A DNA stretch of 64,000 nt from Dactylonectria macrodidyma (taxonomy: Eukaryota > Ascomycota > Sordariomycetes > Hypocreales > Nectriaceae): positions 6,510,001 to 6,574,000 of the forward strand of contig JAGMUV010000001.1 of NCBI GenBank assembly GCA_020744425.1, written 5' to 3'. Below the pieces are notes generated by a model. The model searched no databases, was not told where the DNA came from, and saw only the letters and a list, made by a program, of their open reading frames with translations. The number at the start of each line of letters is the position of its first letter. The first letter of the stretch is position 1. A program made the position numbers and the translations under genes. Positions 45,703 through 57,594 of the stretch are shown piece after piece.

Positions 45703-47224
45703 TTATTCCCGCATGGTGAACTAAACCATGTAACGTACTTGATAAGCGAGTCGGACAAAAATTAAGACCCTTAACAACATATCTAAATTGAGATTCTCCC
45801 TCATCAAGTTGATGGTGGGAAAGAACGCCGAGTCATTGTTGCCACATCTCTACTTCCATCAAGAGTCAAGACGAACCATGCGTCGGATATCTCTGCCGGA
45901 TGAGACCCGGAAAATATCTTGGCTTATCAATGCAGGTATCCACTTAGCTCACAACAAATTTCCGGACCACTGGCCAAGGCGGCATAACTAATCCTTGACA
46001 CTCGGCGAGCAGGGTTCGGCATGGCTTGGAATCCTTGTAGAAGAACGTGTCACGTTCAAGCTTATTTTTTATTCTTCTTGACATCATGAATTAGTGCTAG
46101 AGGAGACTGGCTTGACATGGTGGGACATGCTTGAATTGGCCGCTCCTGAAACCTAATGATGTTTAAGAGGATGTCAAATCCGGGCAAGAATAGATCACGA
46201 AGATCGTTCTGCAGTTACTAGCCGAATGGTCAAGAACTGTACTTCAGGCTACAGAATGTAAGTCAGAACATCATAGATGAGAGAGGCACCTCGTTTAGGC
46301 TCATGGAGGAGTTTTGCCTCATAGTAGGGTAGATGAAATCATGTACATGGCCGGTATCGGCCCATCTAACGGCAAGAATATTGGCAGAAAATTTTGAGAT
46401 GAAGGGAATGAAAAATCACTAACGTAGCCAAAATTGAAGCAATAATCGCGATGGAGTGCGTTTCTGCAGTACCTCGTCCCGCCTATCAAGGAAGTTCCTA
46501 TAGTAGGGTCAGCACAGTCATCCTCACTATGCTTTAGCAGTCGCCACGCAGGCTCCTCCACTTAGAAGAGCATCGATGCCGACTCAAGCCTAGATTTCTC
46601 AGGGAAATTTATGTTGTACAAAGCCTAGCAGTACGATTAGGCTCGCTAGCCCCAACATAATTAGATAGATGATGCGGTATGAATCTGTTGCTACTAGACT
46701 GTGCTATCGCCGGGGCACGTTATTCTGGATTTCGGTAACACTGCCGTGTCGCGTCATCCGCTCTAGTGTGCCACTCAGCTAGTCGGTCATTATCAGACAC
46801 TAAAAAGCCCAATGGTGACTCGAAGCCAACGGCTTTTGCTATATGTTTTAGATTGCACTGACGATGGAGACGTAAAATGATGCTTCATGCTTCACCTTGT
46901 GTTGGTGGATGTCGATATTTGGGCAGTCGAGGCGATGAATAGTTCGCTGAGTGACATCAGAGAATGGCTGCACTACGGGTCCAATCAAGGCACTACCAAG
47001 TCTCCTTGCTAATTCGATATAGCTCCACCTTTACCCAGGTTTGACCAAGGCTTGGTATTTTACTTTGGTGGATAGCAAGGCTTTGTGCGGATTAGGTCTC
47101 GTCTATCACTATGCATGGGGTCTTTCAGCGTTTGCTAATATGTTTATTCTATTAGCAATCTATCTATCTATCTACTCCTTATGTCCTAGCATCACAGTCG
47201 TCCATTCGTTCGTTTCAGTCCAGG
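45703..47224. other. Intergenic, nothing recognised
   Basis: Low coding potential on both strands. An 80-codon frame at 46319-46561 (-) starts with GTG, not ATG. A short (CTAT) run is at 47160-47175. Confidence 0.45.
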
Positions 47225-47625
47225 TTTTTTTTTTCTGGGTTTTTTCTTTTTCCCTTTTTTTCCATTTAGTTGGTTTTTTCATCCATCACTCTCCAATCCA
47301 TTGTGCTCGTCCGGTTTCCGTTGTCTAAATTCCGTCACAACCGTGGTCATCGTTTCATTGCTCAGCTTTTCGCATCGTCGCGTTCATCGTAGACCATAGG
47401 TATAGTCGCACTAGTCATACCTCTGTAGGTCCTGCTTTCCATCGAGGTTTTTTTTTTTCGTTTTGTTAGTTTTTTCAGCCGATCTCCGGGTCAAGCTGCT
47501 CGTCCGATTTGTCCTGGTTAGAGTTCAGCCAGGGCCATGGGCATCGTCAACCGCTCATCCCGTCGTATCCATCTATCTATCACCAGGTGTAGTCGCTTCG
47601 GCCGTGCATTTGTAGGTCCTGCAGA
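47225..47625. repeat. Decayed tandem duplication of about 190 bp
   Basis: Several words recur at a fixed distance of about 187-193 bp: AGGT.TAGTCGC followed after 14 nt by TGTAGGTCCTGC (about 47399-47435 and 47585-47622), and GCTCGTCCG (47305 and 47498). T-tracts precede both. The right-hand copy covers the end of the Cys-rich mini-gene, so the left-hand copy is a decayed 3' part of a former tandem copy. Confidence 0.6.
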
Positions 47626-47783
47626 CAGTCGTGGCAGATCCATCTCTCGCGCACCTTCTTCGAGGAGCGGCGGCCGCTGCATGGTCGGCCCTGGTCGATT
47701 GCATAGCATGGCTCAGTGTACTTTGACTTGGTCGTTTCGCCGCACTCGGTGCACTTGCTATGCAGCTTGATCTTGCGGCACAT
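47580..47783 (-). CDS. Small Cys-rich zinc-ribbon-like protein
   Basis: ATG 47783 to TGA 47580 codes 67 residues with seven Cys (2, 11, 14, 26, 35, 50, 53). The pairs C-T-E-C (11-14) and C-H-D-C (50-53) could bind one zinc. The layout, a Cys-rich start, a central C...G-R-P-C and a final CxxC, resembles short fungal proteins of unknown function. There is no signal peptide, so a cytosolic or nuclear place is likely. The upstream 200 nt form a C/A-rich leader built of 10-nt repeats (next entry). A single exon is assumed. Confidence 0.6.
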   Translation of the reverse strand: MCRKIKLHSKCTECGETTKSKYTEPCYAIDQGRPCSGRRSSKKVRERWICHDCLQDLQMHGRSDYTW

Positions 47784-47817
47784 CTTGGCGGTTTGTCGGA
47801 AGTTTCCGGTTGCCAGT

Positions 47818-47985
47818 TGTGAGTTGTTGGTAGTTGTTGGTAGTTGTGGGGAGCTGTGGGAAGTCTTGAGAGGTTTTGGGAAGTTTTGGGAAGTTTTGGG
47901 AAGTTGTGGAAAGCTGTGGGTTGTTGGTGGTTGTTGGTGGTTGTTGGTGGTTGTGGGTTGTTGTGTTTTGTTGGGGTGGGGGGTG
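47818..47985. repeat. Short tandem 10-bp repeats, strand-asymmetric, in the leader of the Cys-rich gene
   Basis: On the plus strand TTGTTGGTAG (2 copies), AAGTTTTGGG (3 to 4 copies) and TTGTTGGTGG (3 copies) follow each other, and almost no C occurs over 165 bp. As RNA from the minus strand this is a C/A/U tract nearly free of G, so it would be unstructured. It ends about 35 bp before the ATG at 47783. Confidence 0.85.
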
Positions 47986-48965
47986 AGGAAAGAGAAAGAA
48001 GAAGAGGATGAGGAGAGGAAGATGCCACAATTTATAGTTAGAATCTGGTCTATGACAGATCTGTTAATGAGGACTCTCCATGTGCAGTTCTAAACATCAT
48101 GGTTAGTTCAAGTGTTGAGTTGCCGGATGGAATAGTAGTAGCCGACCACAACTGCCCTTCCGTGCTTCACGTACTAACCTACGTTACTTGGATTTCATTA
48201 CCCCAGTTCTCGAGTCCACTAAACTCCCTATTCCGTCGTCTACAGTAAGTACCGTGTTTCTGAAAGCTATCTTATTGGTAGTTATATCTTGTGTTCTTAT
48301 TCCACCTCAGAAAAGCTCAACAACTTGAGCGTAATTTGAACTTACCCATTGATTGAATTCAGAAATCACTGTGTGTACTTTTGCTATAATATGTGCTGAA
48401 TCATCTCATAGAGATAAGAATGACCTAAGTAGCCTCTGCAGTCACGTTACATGACTGGCAGGTCGTAGCCTACTACTTTGAACACTGGCCCTGGGCTTTG
48501 AACACTGATTGTTGTATTTTCCACCACATTTTCATTCAGAGACTCTTACTACAGTTCTCTTTGCTATTATAATTTCCAGTAACTTCTCAGACTCGTGAAA
48601 CACTTTCGTCATATTTCTCTGACAAGACTCTACCCTGTGCGTTTACATTATTTCACTTTTTTCGATAAGAAACAATCCATTATCGTGGTATCTTAATCAC
48701 ACACCTTTTTGTTGTATTTTTACTTTGTTTCTGTGCCTCCATGTTCTTGGCCAATACATGCCAGCATCGTACATCAGCTTCGATTTTAAAACCATATAAA
48801 TAACCGCACACACTTACACACTAAAACTCTGCGATGCTATTCTTTAATGAAGATAGTCATATCGATAATGTCTGCCATCTTGTTGAGATATCGCCTTCAG
48901 ATTTGGGTCCGAAAGCCCGTTAAGAAATGACCTAGAGGACAATTGCGAATGAAAATAGACTTCAT
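47986..48965. other. Intergenic, nothing recognised
   Basis: The first 30 bp are purine-rich and continue the promoter of the mini-gene. The rest is A/T-rich without long open frames. Confidence 0.45.
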
Positions 48966-49312
48966 CGCCTCTTGAGTTTGATGATTACTAGAACAAATAT
49001 GAGCTGGGATGGGTACGGACGGCGGTTAACAATGTAGACATCCGAAAGCGCGCAAGATACCTTACAGAGCGAGTTTCCACTATGTATGAAAAGAAAGAAA
49101 AGCTAAATTGCTAGGGCCGCCAGGAACAATCTCAAACAGTGTGCGCCATTGCCCAATATCATTCTTGGCGAGGGGAGATGCTCGCTGAACACGCCGTAGA
49201 GCTGCCCACAACAACGCAACTGGATTGGATCTCTAGCAACGTAGAAGAAAACCACGGACGCATGCTCTCATCAGAGCTGCGTATCAAACTCTATGATCTA
49301 GTTCGTAAGTAA
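48966..49312 (+). pseudogene. Relic reading frame of unknown family
   Basis: One frame runs from about 48966 to TAA 49310-49312 with only two stops, TAG at 48989-48991 and TAG at 49112-49114. Pieces such as NKYELGWVRTAVNNVD, RARYLTERVSTMYEKKEKLN and LPTTTQLDWISSNVEENHG read like real helical protein. I do not recognise the family. No ATG or splice site gives an intact product. Confidence 0.45.
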
Positions 49313-50682
49313 ATTACGACGAGGTGGCCAAGGGCGCGGTCAAAGACGTCGCCAGAGCATTGTTTTAAGACGAACAAAGAAACCAAACCCAATGTCACTC
49401 GATCCTCGATTCAAGCCATATTTTACTCTAACTTAACCCGTCGTATTTTTTTTATGAGTGGCTTTAAATACACTCATAATTGGGACGTAGAAACCATTCA
49501 TCAGAATTTGGGCCTTTTCCGTAACATACCGACAACAGTATGAACCGGCTTTTACAATTAAATCTTTTCTTTAAAACAAGGACTGCCAGAGCAATTGGTT
49601 CAGATTAGGTATAAAAATGATCAGTGAATAACATGAGATTGTCATATCATGCAAAAAATTAGTAAGGCTAGAGATCGGTGGGTTGCTTAGACTTGATGTG
49701 GGGAATTGACCAAAACATTGTCCTTGAACAGGTCTTCGTCAACATTGTTCTGACTTTTGTTCCACAACAAATCCAGCTATGGAGGACTAAAACAGCGCCC
49801 AGCTCAGGTCCCGTTACCATTAACTCAGTGAAGATCACCCTCAGCTTGGGCAAACTCGGGCCAACCCAGGCCAAAGCAGCAACCACCCAGTTCCAAAATA
49901 GAAAAGGAAGTTTGAATGGTAATTTTGGGATTGTGTTCTGTCTGTATATGGCCAGAACTGCCTGCACTAGTCTGCATAGATTGGCCTGGCGGGCGGCAGA
50001 ATCTGCATTTCTGCCTACATGTAGGTAGGCCGTCTTCAGGGCTAAATAGTGAAGTGATCAGACGAAATTCCGCGCCTCCCTCAATAGGGCGGACGATTGA
50101 TGACAGTAACAAGGTAGAAAGGAAACAGAACGAAAGGGTGTACGTATTTTCTAAGTAGTACACCAAGTCGTGAGCCTCGAGCCTTGAGGCGAACATTGAC
50201 TTCTTCTAAGTTGCTGTCCGCTCCACCAAAGGCGAGAGATGAACAGTGGCTCGAGCTCGATGCATCAAAGAGTGAGTTACATCTATGAATGCTGATCTGC
50301 GAATAGTATTCACTCAACTCATCATATAATTCTGTATCATTCTTCTGATAGAACAAAGGCTTAGTGCAATGATCAAGGCCTTTCGGCATCCAGTGTCAAT
50401 ATTGTCCGATCTTTGTATTTCAAGGACAATTTCATACTCCAGGGGTGAATGTCATTGTTTCTCTATTTCAGATTTCCAGGTTCCATTGAACAAAGAACAA
50501 CGAAACCTTGCACTTTCAATGATTATCCTGGGCTAGACACAACAGCGGATGTATCCGACACTAGCTTAATATACTACTCCATAAACGTACACAATTCAAG
50601 CACTCCCCTAATTCTGTGCAATCTCGTAAACCTGCTTCCGCTCGACTCATATCATTCCGTTGCAGCACATAACTTAACCTGA
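49313..50682. other. Spacer with unsupported open frames
   Basis: Frames at 49668-49967 (-, no ATG start) and 50081-50389 (-, ATG, 102 codons, starting MPKGLDHCTKPLFYQK) are the best candidates but show no domain. A small lineage-specific gene at 50081-50389 cannot be excluded. Confidence 0.35.
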
Positions 50683-51520
50683 TCACACCAGAGCAATCTC
50701 AGCCATGCCTAGCTTTGAAAGACAAAAAGTAAAATCATCAATAGTCGCATTTCGAGTGGTAATTTTGTCGGTGATGCACGCGGTCAAATTCGCCAGGGCA
50801 TCTTGTTGACTGATATTCGCATCGAAGGCGGCGGCAAGCTCGGCTCTCGACAATGGGCCCTTTAACCAAAGCCGCATGAAAAAATAGAGCGCCATCCAAG
50901 AAAGGCAGAAGTGAAAGCCAAAGACCGTCGGGCCCGCGTCGGAAGATGCTGCATCTTGAGTGTTGGGTTTGGCTTCGTTCGTTTTGTTGGCACCACCGAC
51001 CAACCAACAGGCGGCAATCTGAATGCAGAGAGGAAGTCGTTAGAAACATTCAAACATGCGTTTAGAAGGCATTTATGGTTCAACTTACGAAAAACACAAT
51101 GGTAGCGCCGTATAGGACCCAAATAAGAAGGAATGACAAAATGCCTATTGCCGCCGTGTCTTTTCCCGATAGACAGAGATACGTCGACACAGCAACAAGT
51201 GGCCATAAAGTAATGGTTACGCGCAACCAGGAACTAAAGCATGACATGTCCACTCCAGCTTCATATTCGCGGGTTTCTAGCGATTGTTGCCCGCTTTCTA
51301 TGTCGGTCTGGAGGTGCGGCGACGGGTTGCTGTCGGAGGATAGCAAAGGGACGGAGCTTTCGTACGATGGAAGCATGGGCTCCAATTCTACTTCCGCTGA
51401 TGTTGCCAGCATCTCCTCTCGTACGAGGGCACGGACTTCTTCTCGAGTGATGTGAAGCGTGGCATGCCTGTCGTCGGAGTCGGATCCCTTTACGGGATCA
51501 GCCCAGTTTCCAGTGTCCAT
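50683..51520 (-). CDS. Integral membrane protein, about three helices, orphan
   Basis: Exons 51520-51089 and 51018-50683 join in phase over a 70-bp intron to give 255 residues. The N-terminal 100 residues are hydrophilic and include HITREEVRALVREEML and a Ser/Pro/acidic part. Then come LRVTITLWPLVAVSTYLCL, AIGILSFLLIWVLYGATIVFFIAACWLVGG (two close helices or a long one) and FGFHFCLSWMALYFFMRLWL. A short soluble C-terminus ends in LGMAEIALV. I do not recognise the family. It lies in tandem with the rhodopsin-domain gene upstream. Confidence 0.72.
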
Positions 51521-52249
51521 GCTGCTGGCGAGTCGAGGTTTTGCGTCCGTGGGGTAGAGGCTTCGCGAATATCGAGCGAATCCTCGATATTAGGTTCTCG
51601 CCAGTTCGTTTGTCGATGATGGCCTGCACTGGATTACTTCTAGCCTTCGTGCTAAAGCGGGTAAGGCATCCTACGTGATTACTCTCCGCATCAAGTCAGC
51701 TGACATCAGCGCTTGCTCGAATTGGTCGAGTCCAGGTTGATCAAGCTCGGCTGCAGTTCAGTGAAGCCGTCATTGAAATGCATCCATGGTATCATAACTT
51801 GCTCCAGCTGTGACTTGGTTGCATTGCGATAAATCACACCCTCGAGGAATGAAATTGCCTTTGCAAATTAGATGGAAAATTGGTGAAACTCCTGCCTATA
51901 GGGTAGTGGCAGCGGATGCGACCATAGGAGAAACCGAAATACAGGGCCCCAGAAGTTGCAGGTTCGGTTTTGTGGAAGAGCAATACGCCGCCTCCAGAGA
52001 AGTAGATACATCCAGCATAGGTATTCAGCCCACTAAATTCATATCAACGATATGGGTCTTGAGAAATCGAGATATTAATATAGCGCAGGCTTCGAATACT
52101 ATTGGGAGCTATATGCCTTTAATACACGGCTATTTACGACTCCCCTTCGCCATTCATACAAAGTGATGAAGCTTTAGGCCACCTCGCGAGTGTTACTACT
52201 AAATATTACAGGTGTTTGTGAATCAAAACCGTGGCACGTTACTATTCCT
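51521..52249. other. Intergenic, nothing recognised
   Basis: It spans the promoter of the orphan membrane gene and the end of the rhodopsin-domain gene. An open frame at 51810-52166 (+) lacks motifs and a good start. Confidence 0.4.
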
Positions 52250-53673
52250 TCAAGCAATGCTTCTACCCTCCACAATGGTCTCATTCGTCACAATTATTTG
52301 TCCACTTCCTCCTGTACGAGCTGATTCCATGTCTCCGCTATCATCAGACAGTCTTGCTGCTTGCACCACTGCACGCTGTCGGTGCTTACCCTCCATGCTA
52401 CGCATCTCCCATGCTAGATGCTCCTCACTGTCTGACATCTTGTTGAAGCCAGCAGTGCGAGCATGTGAAGCACTGACACCCGCCCTGCTCGTTGCAGTGG
52501 TTGTACGAGCGCTGGCACCTTTCCCACTCGTATCTTTTTGGGAGCTGCGTAGGCTGATACCAAGCCAGCGGAGGGCGGTGCGGTCGAATACGGGCCGTAG
52601 CATGGGGCTGGATGCGACCATAACGGCAATTCCTGCTTGCAAGACACTGCTAATGGAAGCCTCGGCATAGCTCTTGGTGATATTTGTAAAGTCGATATTG
52701 TACACGTAGTATAGTCGGACGCATGAAAAGACAATAGTACTGGAGGGATGAAATTAGTAGTGATCCGTCAATCCAAGGCGACGATGTTGTCACATCAACA
52801 GGTGTAAGAGGAAACAAGAAACCTACATCATTCCTGCTCCAAAAACACCAAACAAAGCAATTTTGTGGGCTCGGTTCATGTGTAAATCGTACACTAGCTT
52901 CATAGGCAGTGCAACAATTGAGACCTCGGTGATGATATCTAGGATGGCAACCATTGCGTATGCTGTGATTTGATCACCGCACTTGGTTGCAGTGGCGGCA
53001 CCCCAGGCACTGGCGACTGGAAGACAGATAAAGAAGGCGATGAGGATGGTGTATAGGGCCCAGCAGATGCAGAGGCCTATGATCACCCAGCTAGCCAACA
53101 GAAATAGGCGGCCGGCTGAATGGAAGATCCTCCTGATCATGCAGACGATGGCAAGCTTGATGAAGATGAGGCATGCTGCATACATCACTTGGGTTGCTAG
53201 ACCGATGCGTGTATAGTGAGCGAGATGCCCAGCGCTGAGTCGACCGATATCGTTTCCTGCACCACCCACGGTGGCCGCTATGACTTGTTAGCATCAATGT
53301 CGATCAGACGATGCGACTTGGCCACCTTACCGAGGATAAAGAGCATGGCAAGCCCATAGTAGAAGAGCTGTCACGAGATGTCAGCTGGCCTTGATGCTGG
53401 TAATGCCTCACGGAAGCACCAGAGTTGAGGTCATGAGAAACACACCTGTCCAACGAAGTAAAGGTAGTCTTCGACTTGATACTGCGTTTTTCTGAGGTTG
53501 CGGGAGACGATTCGCATGATAGTCCAAGTCGTTGTCAGAACTATCATCACCGACGCGGCGGCGACGAGCCCGCGTCCAGAGTTTGTTAGGGGGGGGAACT
53601 GCTCTTTGATCACTGACACTTCGGCGCGCCCATCGACCTGCCCAACGGCAAAGTCATACGCTGGGGTGGTCAT
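52250..53673 (-). CDS. Rhodopsin-domain (PTH11-related) integral membrane protein
   Basis: Exons 53673-53446, 53367-53331, 53277-52827 and 52739-52250 join in phase to give 401 residues; the second exon is only 37 nt. Seven helices are expected: GLVAAASVMIVLTTTWTIMR, LFYYGLAMLFILGA, MYAACLIFIKLAIVCMIRR, LASWVIIGLCICWALYTILI, AYAMVAILDIITEVSIVALP, IALFGVFGAGMMITIVFSCV and AEASISSVLQAGIAVMVAS. Typical family marks are VEDYLYF after helix 1, the FICLPVASAWG loop and SSPMLRPVF after helix 7. The long Ser/Thr/Arg-rich tail is cytoplasmic. The likely place is the plasma membrane; the ligand is unknown. It is the second member of this family in the window. Confidence 0.88.
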
Positions 53674-55641
53674 TTTTGACCGTTGTTGGAAGAGACCTCT
53701 CAACTTGGCTTCGGTTTGATTTGAAATGGTTGAGGAAAAAAGGGACTTAAAATGCCGTTCGGATTCAGATATTAGAGTGATCGTGCATTTGCAACCTCGT
53801 GCTTCTGCGGGAGGCGTCATGTGCTTCATCGAAGATCCTGAGAATGACCCGTTGATCCTACGTGAGCGGACAGGAGAACCACATCCACCAGAGCCACCGC
53901 CGTTCTTTCTTTTTCCTAATCGACAGGCACATCGAAGCATCCGAGAATGTAGTGGAAGTCCGAGTTAAGAACCAGGAAACCTATAAACTTCTCAGCCATG
54001 CAGCTCTCCTATCAAAGAGACCAGGGGATTCTTGAAAGGCTAGATGAGAGGCAAGGATCCTGTAGATGAGTTCATGCAGATGCTATGTTGCCACCACACT
54101 TGGTCGTCCTCCCTATAGGTTGGTTGTCAGGTCATTGTTCTTGGTAAGGTCCCAATCTCGTAGCTCACAGCTGGGGTTACGTTCCAGCCCCATTGTGATG
54201 CCCACAATTGAGACAGGGCTGCCTTGGAGGAGAACCTGTTCTCTGAGCAATCGTAAGACTGCACATCGTCTGGGGAAGGAAAGGATACATGGAGCAGCTT
54301 TGCAGGCCCGCAAAATAACCATGTTTTCCGGAAGTACGATGTATTCCCAAGTATATCCGAGACTGTTGGGCCGTCTAAACTTGGGTAGAGCCGAGGTCGG
54401 GGCCAAGGTTTCATCGAGTTCTTGATCCCTGACCATGACAAAGAAGATTCTGACAAAGGCAAGTCAAGGTGTCGTTCCCGAAAAGGCAACCGATTTTGCT
54501 TGAACTGACTTTGGTGAGCCCTGTGTTGCATGGTTTTGGGTCAATATAGGCCGGTTTTCTACACTAACATAGTACACATGGCTTTGTGCTTTCACGACTA
54601 TTCATCTACATGAGTCATCATGCAGCAATCACACGGGAACTTTTTGATGAGAATAAAATAATGTATCGCTTTTTCTCTCTATTTTGGTAAGGAATAAACC
54701 CATGAAGTGGTAACCTCGTACGGGGCGAACATAACGAATGGCCATGTTTATAAGCATGTCAATGATTGCCGGGATCAGTGACACGCAACACGGTACCTTG
54801 CAGGGAGCCAAATCCTCCTGACAAGCCACCTACACAACCTACAAGGATAGGCATTGATTGGGCCCCGAGAGCCCGAGGCACTTCCTAGATAGTCGATCCA
54901 GCCGCCACAGATCTTCGTGTTGCAATGGTTCCAGTGTCGATCATTGATTTGAGTTTGTCTTGATGGGGTCCTTCCGTTCAACGATGCGTCAATACTCATG
55001 GCTCTCAAGCTCTGACTGCGACTCTTGAAGTGCAAGCACTGTTATCTAAAGGTGTCTTCAACTCATGAATATGAAATACGTAGTATTCAAACCATGAGGA
55101 ACCCTGAACAACACAATCCCGGCATGACCTACCTCTGCTTGTGGGCCACGGCATCGCCTTGCACTCGTGCTCCCCGTGAGGCTGGGTGGCCCTGGTCCTG
55201 GTTGCATGTGGCGTCATTCTAGTCAAATTACACGGATGTTCACTTTTCGTTCGCAGTGAACTGATGTGGAAAGGACCCGCTAGACACCCGTTGCATCAAG
55301 GGGCTAACAAGGGCTCGGTGAATCTCCTCGCCACCTAATCAGTCAATACTTCTCGCATAAACGCTGCGTATAGCCAGGAGAAGGCCATTCGTCCGGAGAT
55401 TGGTTCGTATCCTTGTCAATCGCGTACTTGCGGAAGAACCGGAGGAGGCCACACTCGTTCTCACGACATCTTGAAACCCTATCATCGCTACTGATTCGTA
55501 GGTATAAGAGTTGCCACTGTGTTCTAGGTTTATCGCTTTTTGTTCCTCACGGCACTCCTACAAGTCAATCAATTCCACCTTTCTTCAGCCTCCCGATCTT
55601 CAAGTCTAGGAAGCATTGGATCCTTTCCTCCCTCCCAAAAG
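53674..55641. other. Spacer of 2 kb with one doubtful open frame
   Basis: Apart from the frame at 54113-54436 (next entry) nothing coding is supported. The last 150 bp are the promoter and leader of the GMC oxidoreductase gene. Confidence 0.4.
54113..54436 (-). CDS. Doubtful small protein, family unknown
   Basis: ATG 54436 opens 107 codons. The part YTWEYIVLPENMVILRACKA and LREQVLLQGSPVSIVGITMG reads like ordinary protein more than the overlapping frame 54127-54531 does, which is Ser/Arg-rich. No domain is recognised. It could be an intact small gene or a fragment of a larger decayed one. Confidence 0.3.
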   Translation of the reverse strand: MVRDQELDETLAPTSALPKFRRPNSLGYTWEYIVLPENMVILRACKAAPCILSFPRRCAVLRLLREQVLLQGSPVSIVGITMGLERNPSCELRDWDLTKNNDLTTNL

Positions 55642-57381
55642 ATGATGTTGTGGGACTATATCGTGGTAGGAGGCGGCCTGGCTGGTTCCGTCATCTCCAA
55701 TCGCTTGTTGGAGCGTAATCCGTCCTTGAAGATTCTCTTGGTCGAGGCCGGAATCAACGCAAACGATCGGCAAGATATCGTCTGGCCTAACTCCACCAAC
55801 GGGCAATTTGGCGATTTTGATTGGGCCTATTACTCGGCCCCGCAGACCAACCTGAACAACCGGAGCATTGCATCCAATTCTGGAAAAGGACTTGGAGGCA
55901 GCACTCTGATTAATGGAGGTAAGCTTACAGGAGGCTTTGATATTAGGGCAACCGGCTAACGATCTCAAGCGTTCTGGGTTCGCGGACACACCGTTGAGTA
56001 CGACCAATGGGCTGAGCTGGTTGGCGATGATCGATGGAGCTACGAGGGACTGTTGCCATACATGAAGAAGACGGAGGCCTTCTTCACGAATGATACAGAT
56101 CTTGAGCAGCACGGGCTAGACGGAAACGTGAAGATCCAGTCTCGGGTCTCGACAAACAGAACCAAATTTCCAATGCGTGAGCCGCTGCTTCAATCCTGGG
56201 AAGAGCTCGGCGTTGCGCAGCTCGACCAACTTGATGGAAACAGAGGTGAGCCTATCGGAATTGCAGAGGCCCAGGAGAATCGGGATCAAGGAAAACGCCA
56301 GCAAACTTCGCTGGTGTATTCTTTGGATGGCATCACAGTCCTCACCGAGACAATGGTCGCTAAAATCATTACGACAACCACTACGAACGGCACGATCATC
56401 GCAAAGGGCATTGAACTTGCCAACGGCACTGAGATCTATGGTTCAGAGACGATTCTGACAGCTGGTGCTTACCGCACTCCCCAGATCCTCATGCTCTCTG
56501 GAATTGGTCCTGCTGAAACTCTAGAGAAGTATAATATTCCCGTTGTCCTTAATCAATCTGATGTCGGCCAGCACTTGCACGACCACCCCATTGTCCCGAC
56601 GTTCTGGGAGCTCAAAGACCCTTCAGCCGGGTATGCCCGAGAGTCTGGTGCCGCTATCTGGGATGAGCCTCAATATGACCTTGGTCTAGATATTGACTTT
56701 CTCACTACAATTCCTGTGCCCAAGGATGGTCTTGCAAAGGCCATTGAGGAGGACGAAGGCGTCGCACCCGAGGATACGCACCCTTTGCTCAAGCAGGATC
56801 GTGCCCATGTGTGCCACGTCATTCAGTACTCGGGTGGCTCCACTGATGGATCTGCGCTCTTCTTCATGACGCTCATGCTAGTTGTGCAAGCCGAGGGGTC
56901 TGTCACCATCTCCTCGGCTGACATCAACGACGACCCGGTCATTGATCCCAACTTCCTAGGCACTGCAACAGATCGCTATGCGATGCGAGAGGCTATTCGC
57001 ACAGACATCAAGCTCATGACCAGCAACGAAACAGTTATCGGCCGCGACATCATTTCGGGAGAAGTCAGCGACAACCCGCTCACTGTCAACTCTACTGATG
57101 ATGAGATCGACGCTCGCATCCGCGAGAATGGAGCGTAAGTTCACTACAGAAGACTTTAAGTCGTATCGAGATTACTGACATATTACAGAGGCTGCTACCA
57201 CCCCAGTGGGACTGCATCGATGGGCAAAGTCGTTGACACAGATCTCCGAGTCAAGGGCATAAAAGGTCTCCGCATCGCCGACACATCTGTGATCCCCCTA
57301 CTCCTCTCAGCAAACCTGCAAGTGGCTGCCTACGCGCTAGCTGAGCAAGCTGCTGTGATTCTGGAGCCTAATAGTGCTTGA
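55642..57381 (+). CDS. GMC-family FAD oxidoreductase
   Basis: Oxidises an alcohol or sugar using FAD, passing electrons to oxygen or a quinone. Exons 55642-55918, 55970-57134 and 57189-57381 join in phase to give 544 residues. The first intron is 51 bp with a GGCTAAC branch. The Rossmann motif WDYIVVGGGLAGSVISNRLL starts right after the initiator Met, so there is no signal peptide and the enzyme is probably cytosolic. GKGLGGSTLINGGAFWVRG is the GMC signature 1, TAGAYRTPQILMLSGIG signature 2, and the active-site pair is His485 in GCYHPSGT and Asn523 in LLLSANLQ. The form is like fungal choline/glucose-oxidase-related enzymes. It is convergent with the hydrolase gene and part of the four-gene group. 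Confidence 0.93.
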
Positions 57382-57594
57382 AGTCCGGGTACGGGGTAAT
57401 CTTATGTGCAGATGGTAGGAGATGAGAAGATGATTTAGAGTCTGTGCAAAACGCTTATACTTAATCTTAATTTTGATGTTGGATTTAATGAGTTGCGTCG
57501 GGATTGAAGCATTTGGCCTATACCCATTAACGTATTTGGGTTTGTGCATCGAGAATGGGGCATGATTTAGAACTCATGCATCTTGTATTGTGGC

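Noticed and set aside
47818..47985. Regular short repeats that could suggest a CRISPR-like array
   Set aside because: Units are directly adjacent 10-mers without spacers, in a eukaryotic leader; this is simple tandem repetition.
51810..52166. 118-codon open frame on the plus strand
   Set aside because: Starts without ATG, no motif, lies between two well-supported minus-strand genes.
54127..54531. 134-codon ATG-started frame on the minus strand
   Set aside because: Overlaps the more protein-like frame 54113-54436; Ser/Arg-rich composition suggests a chance frame.
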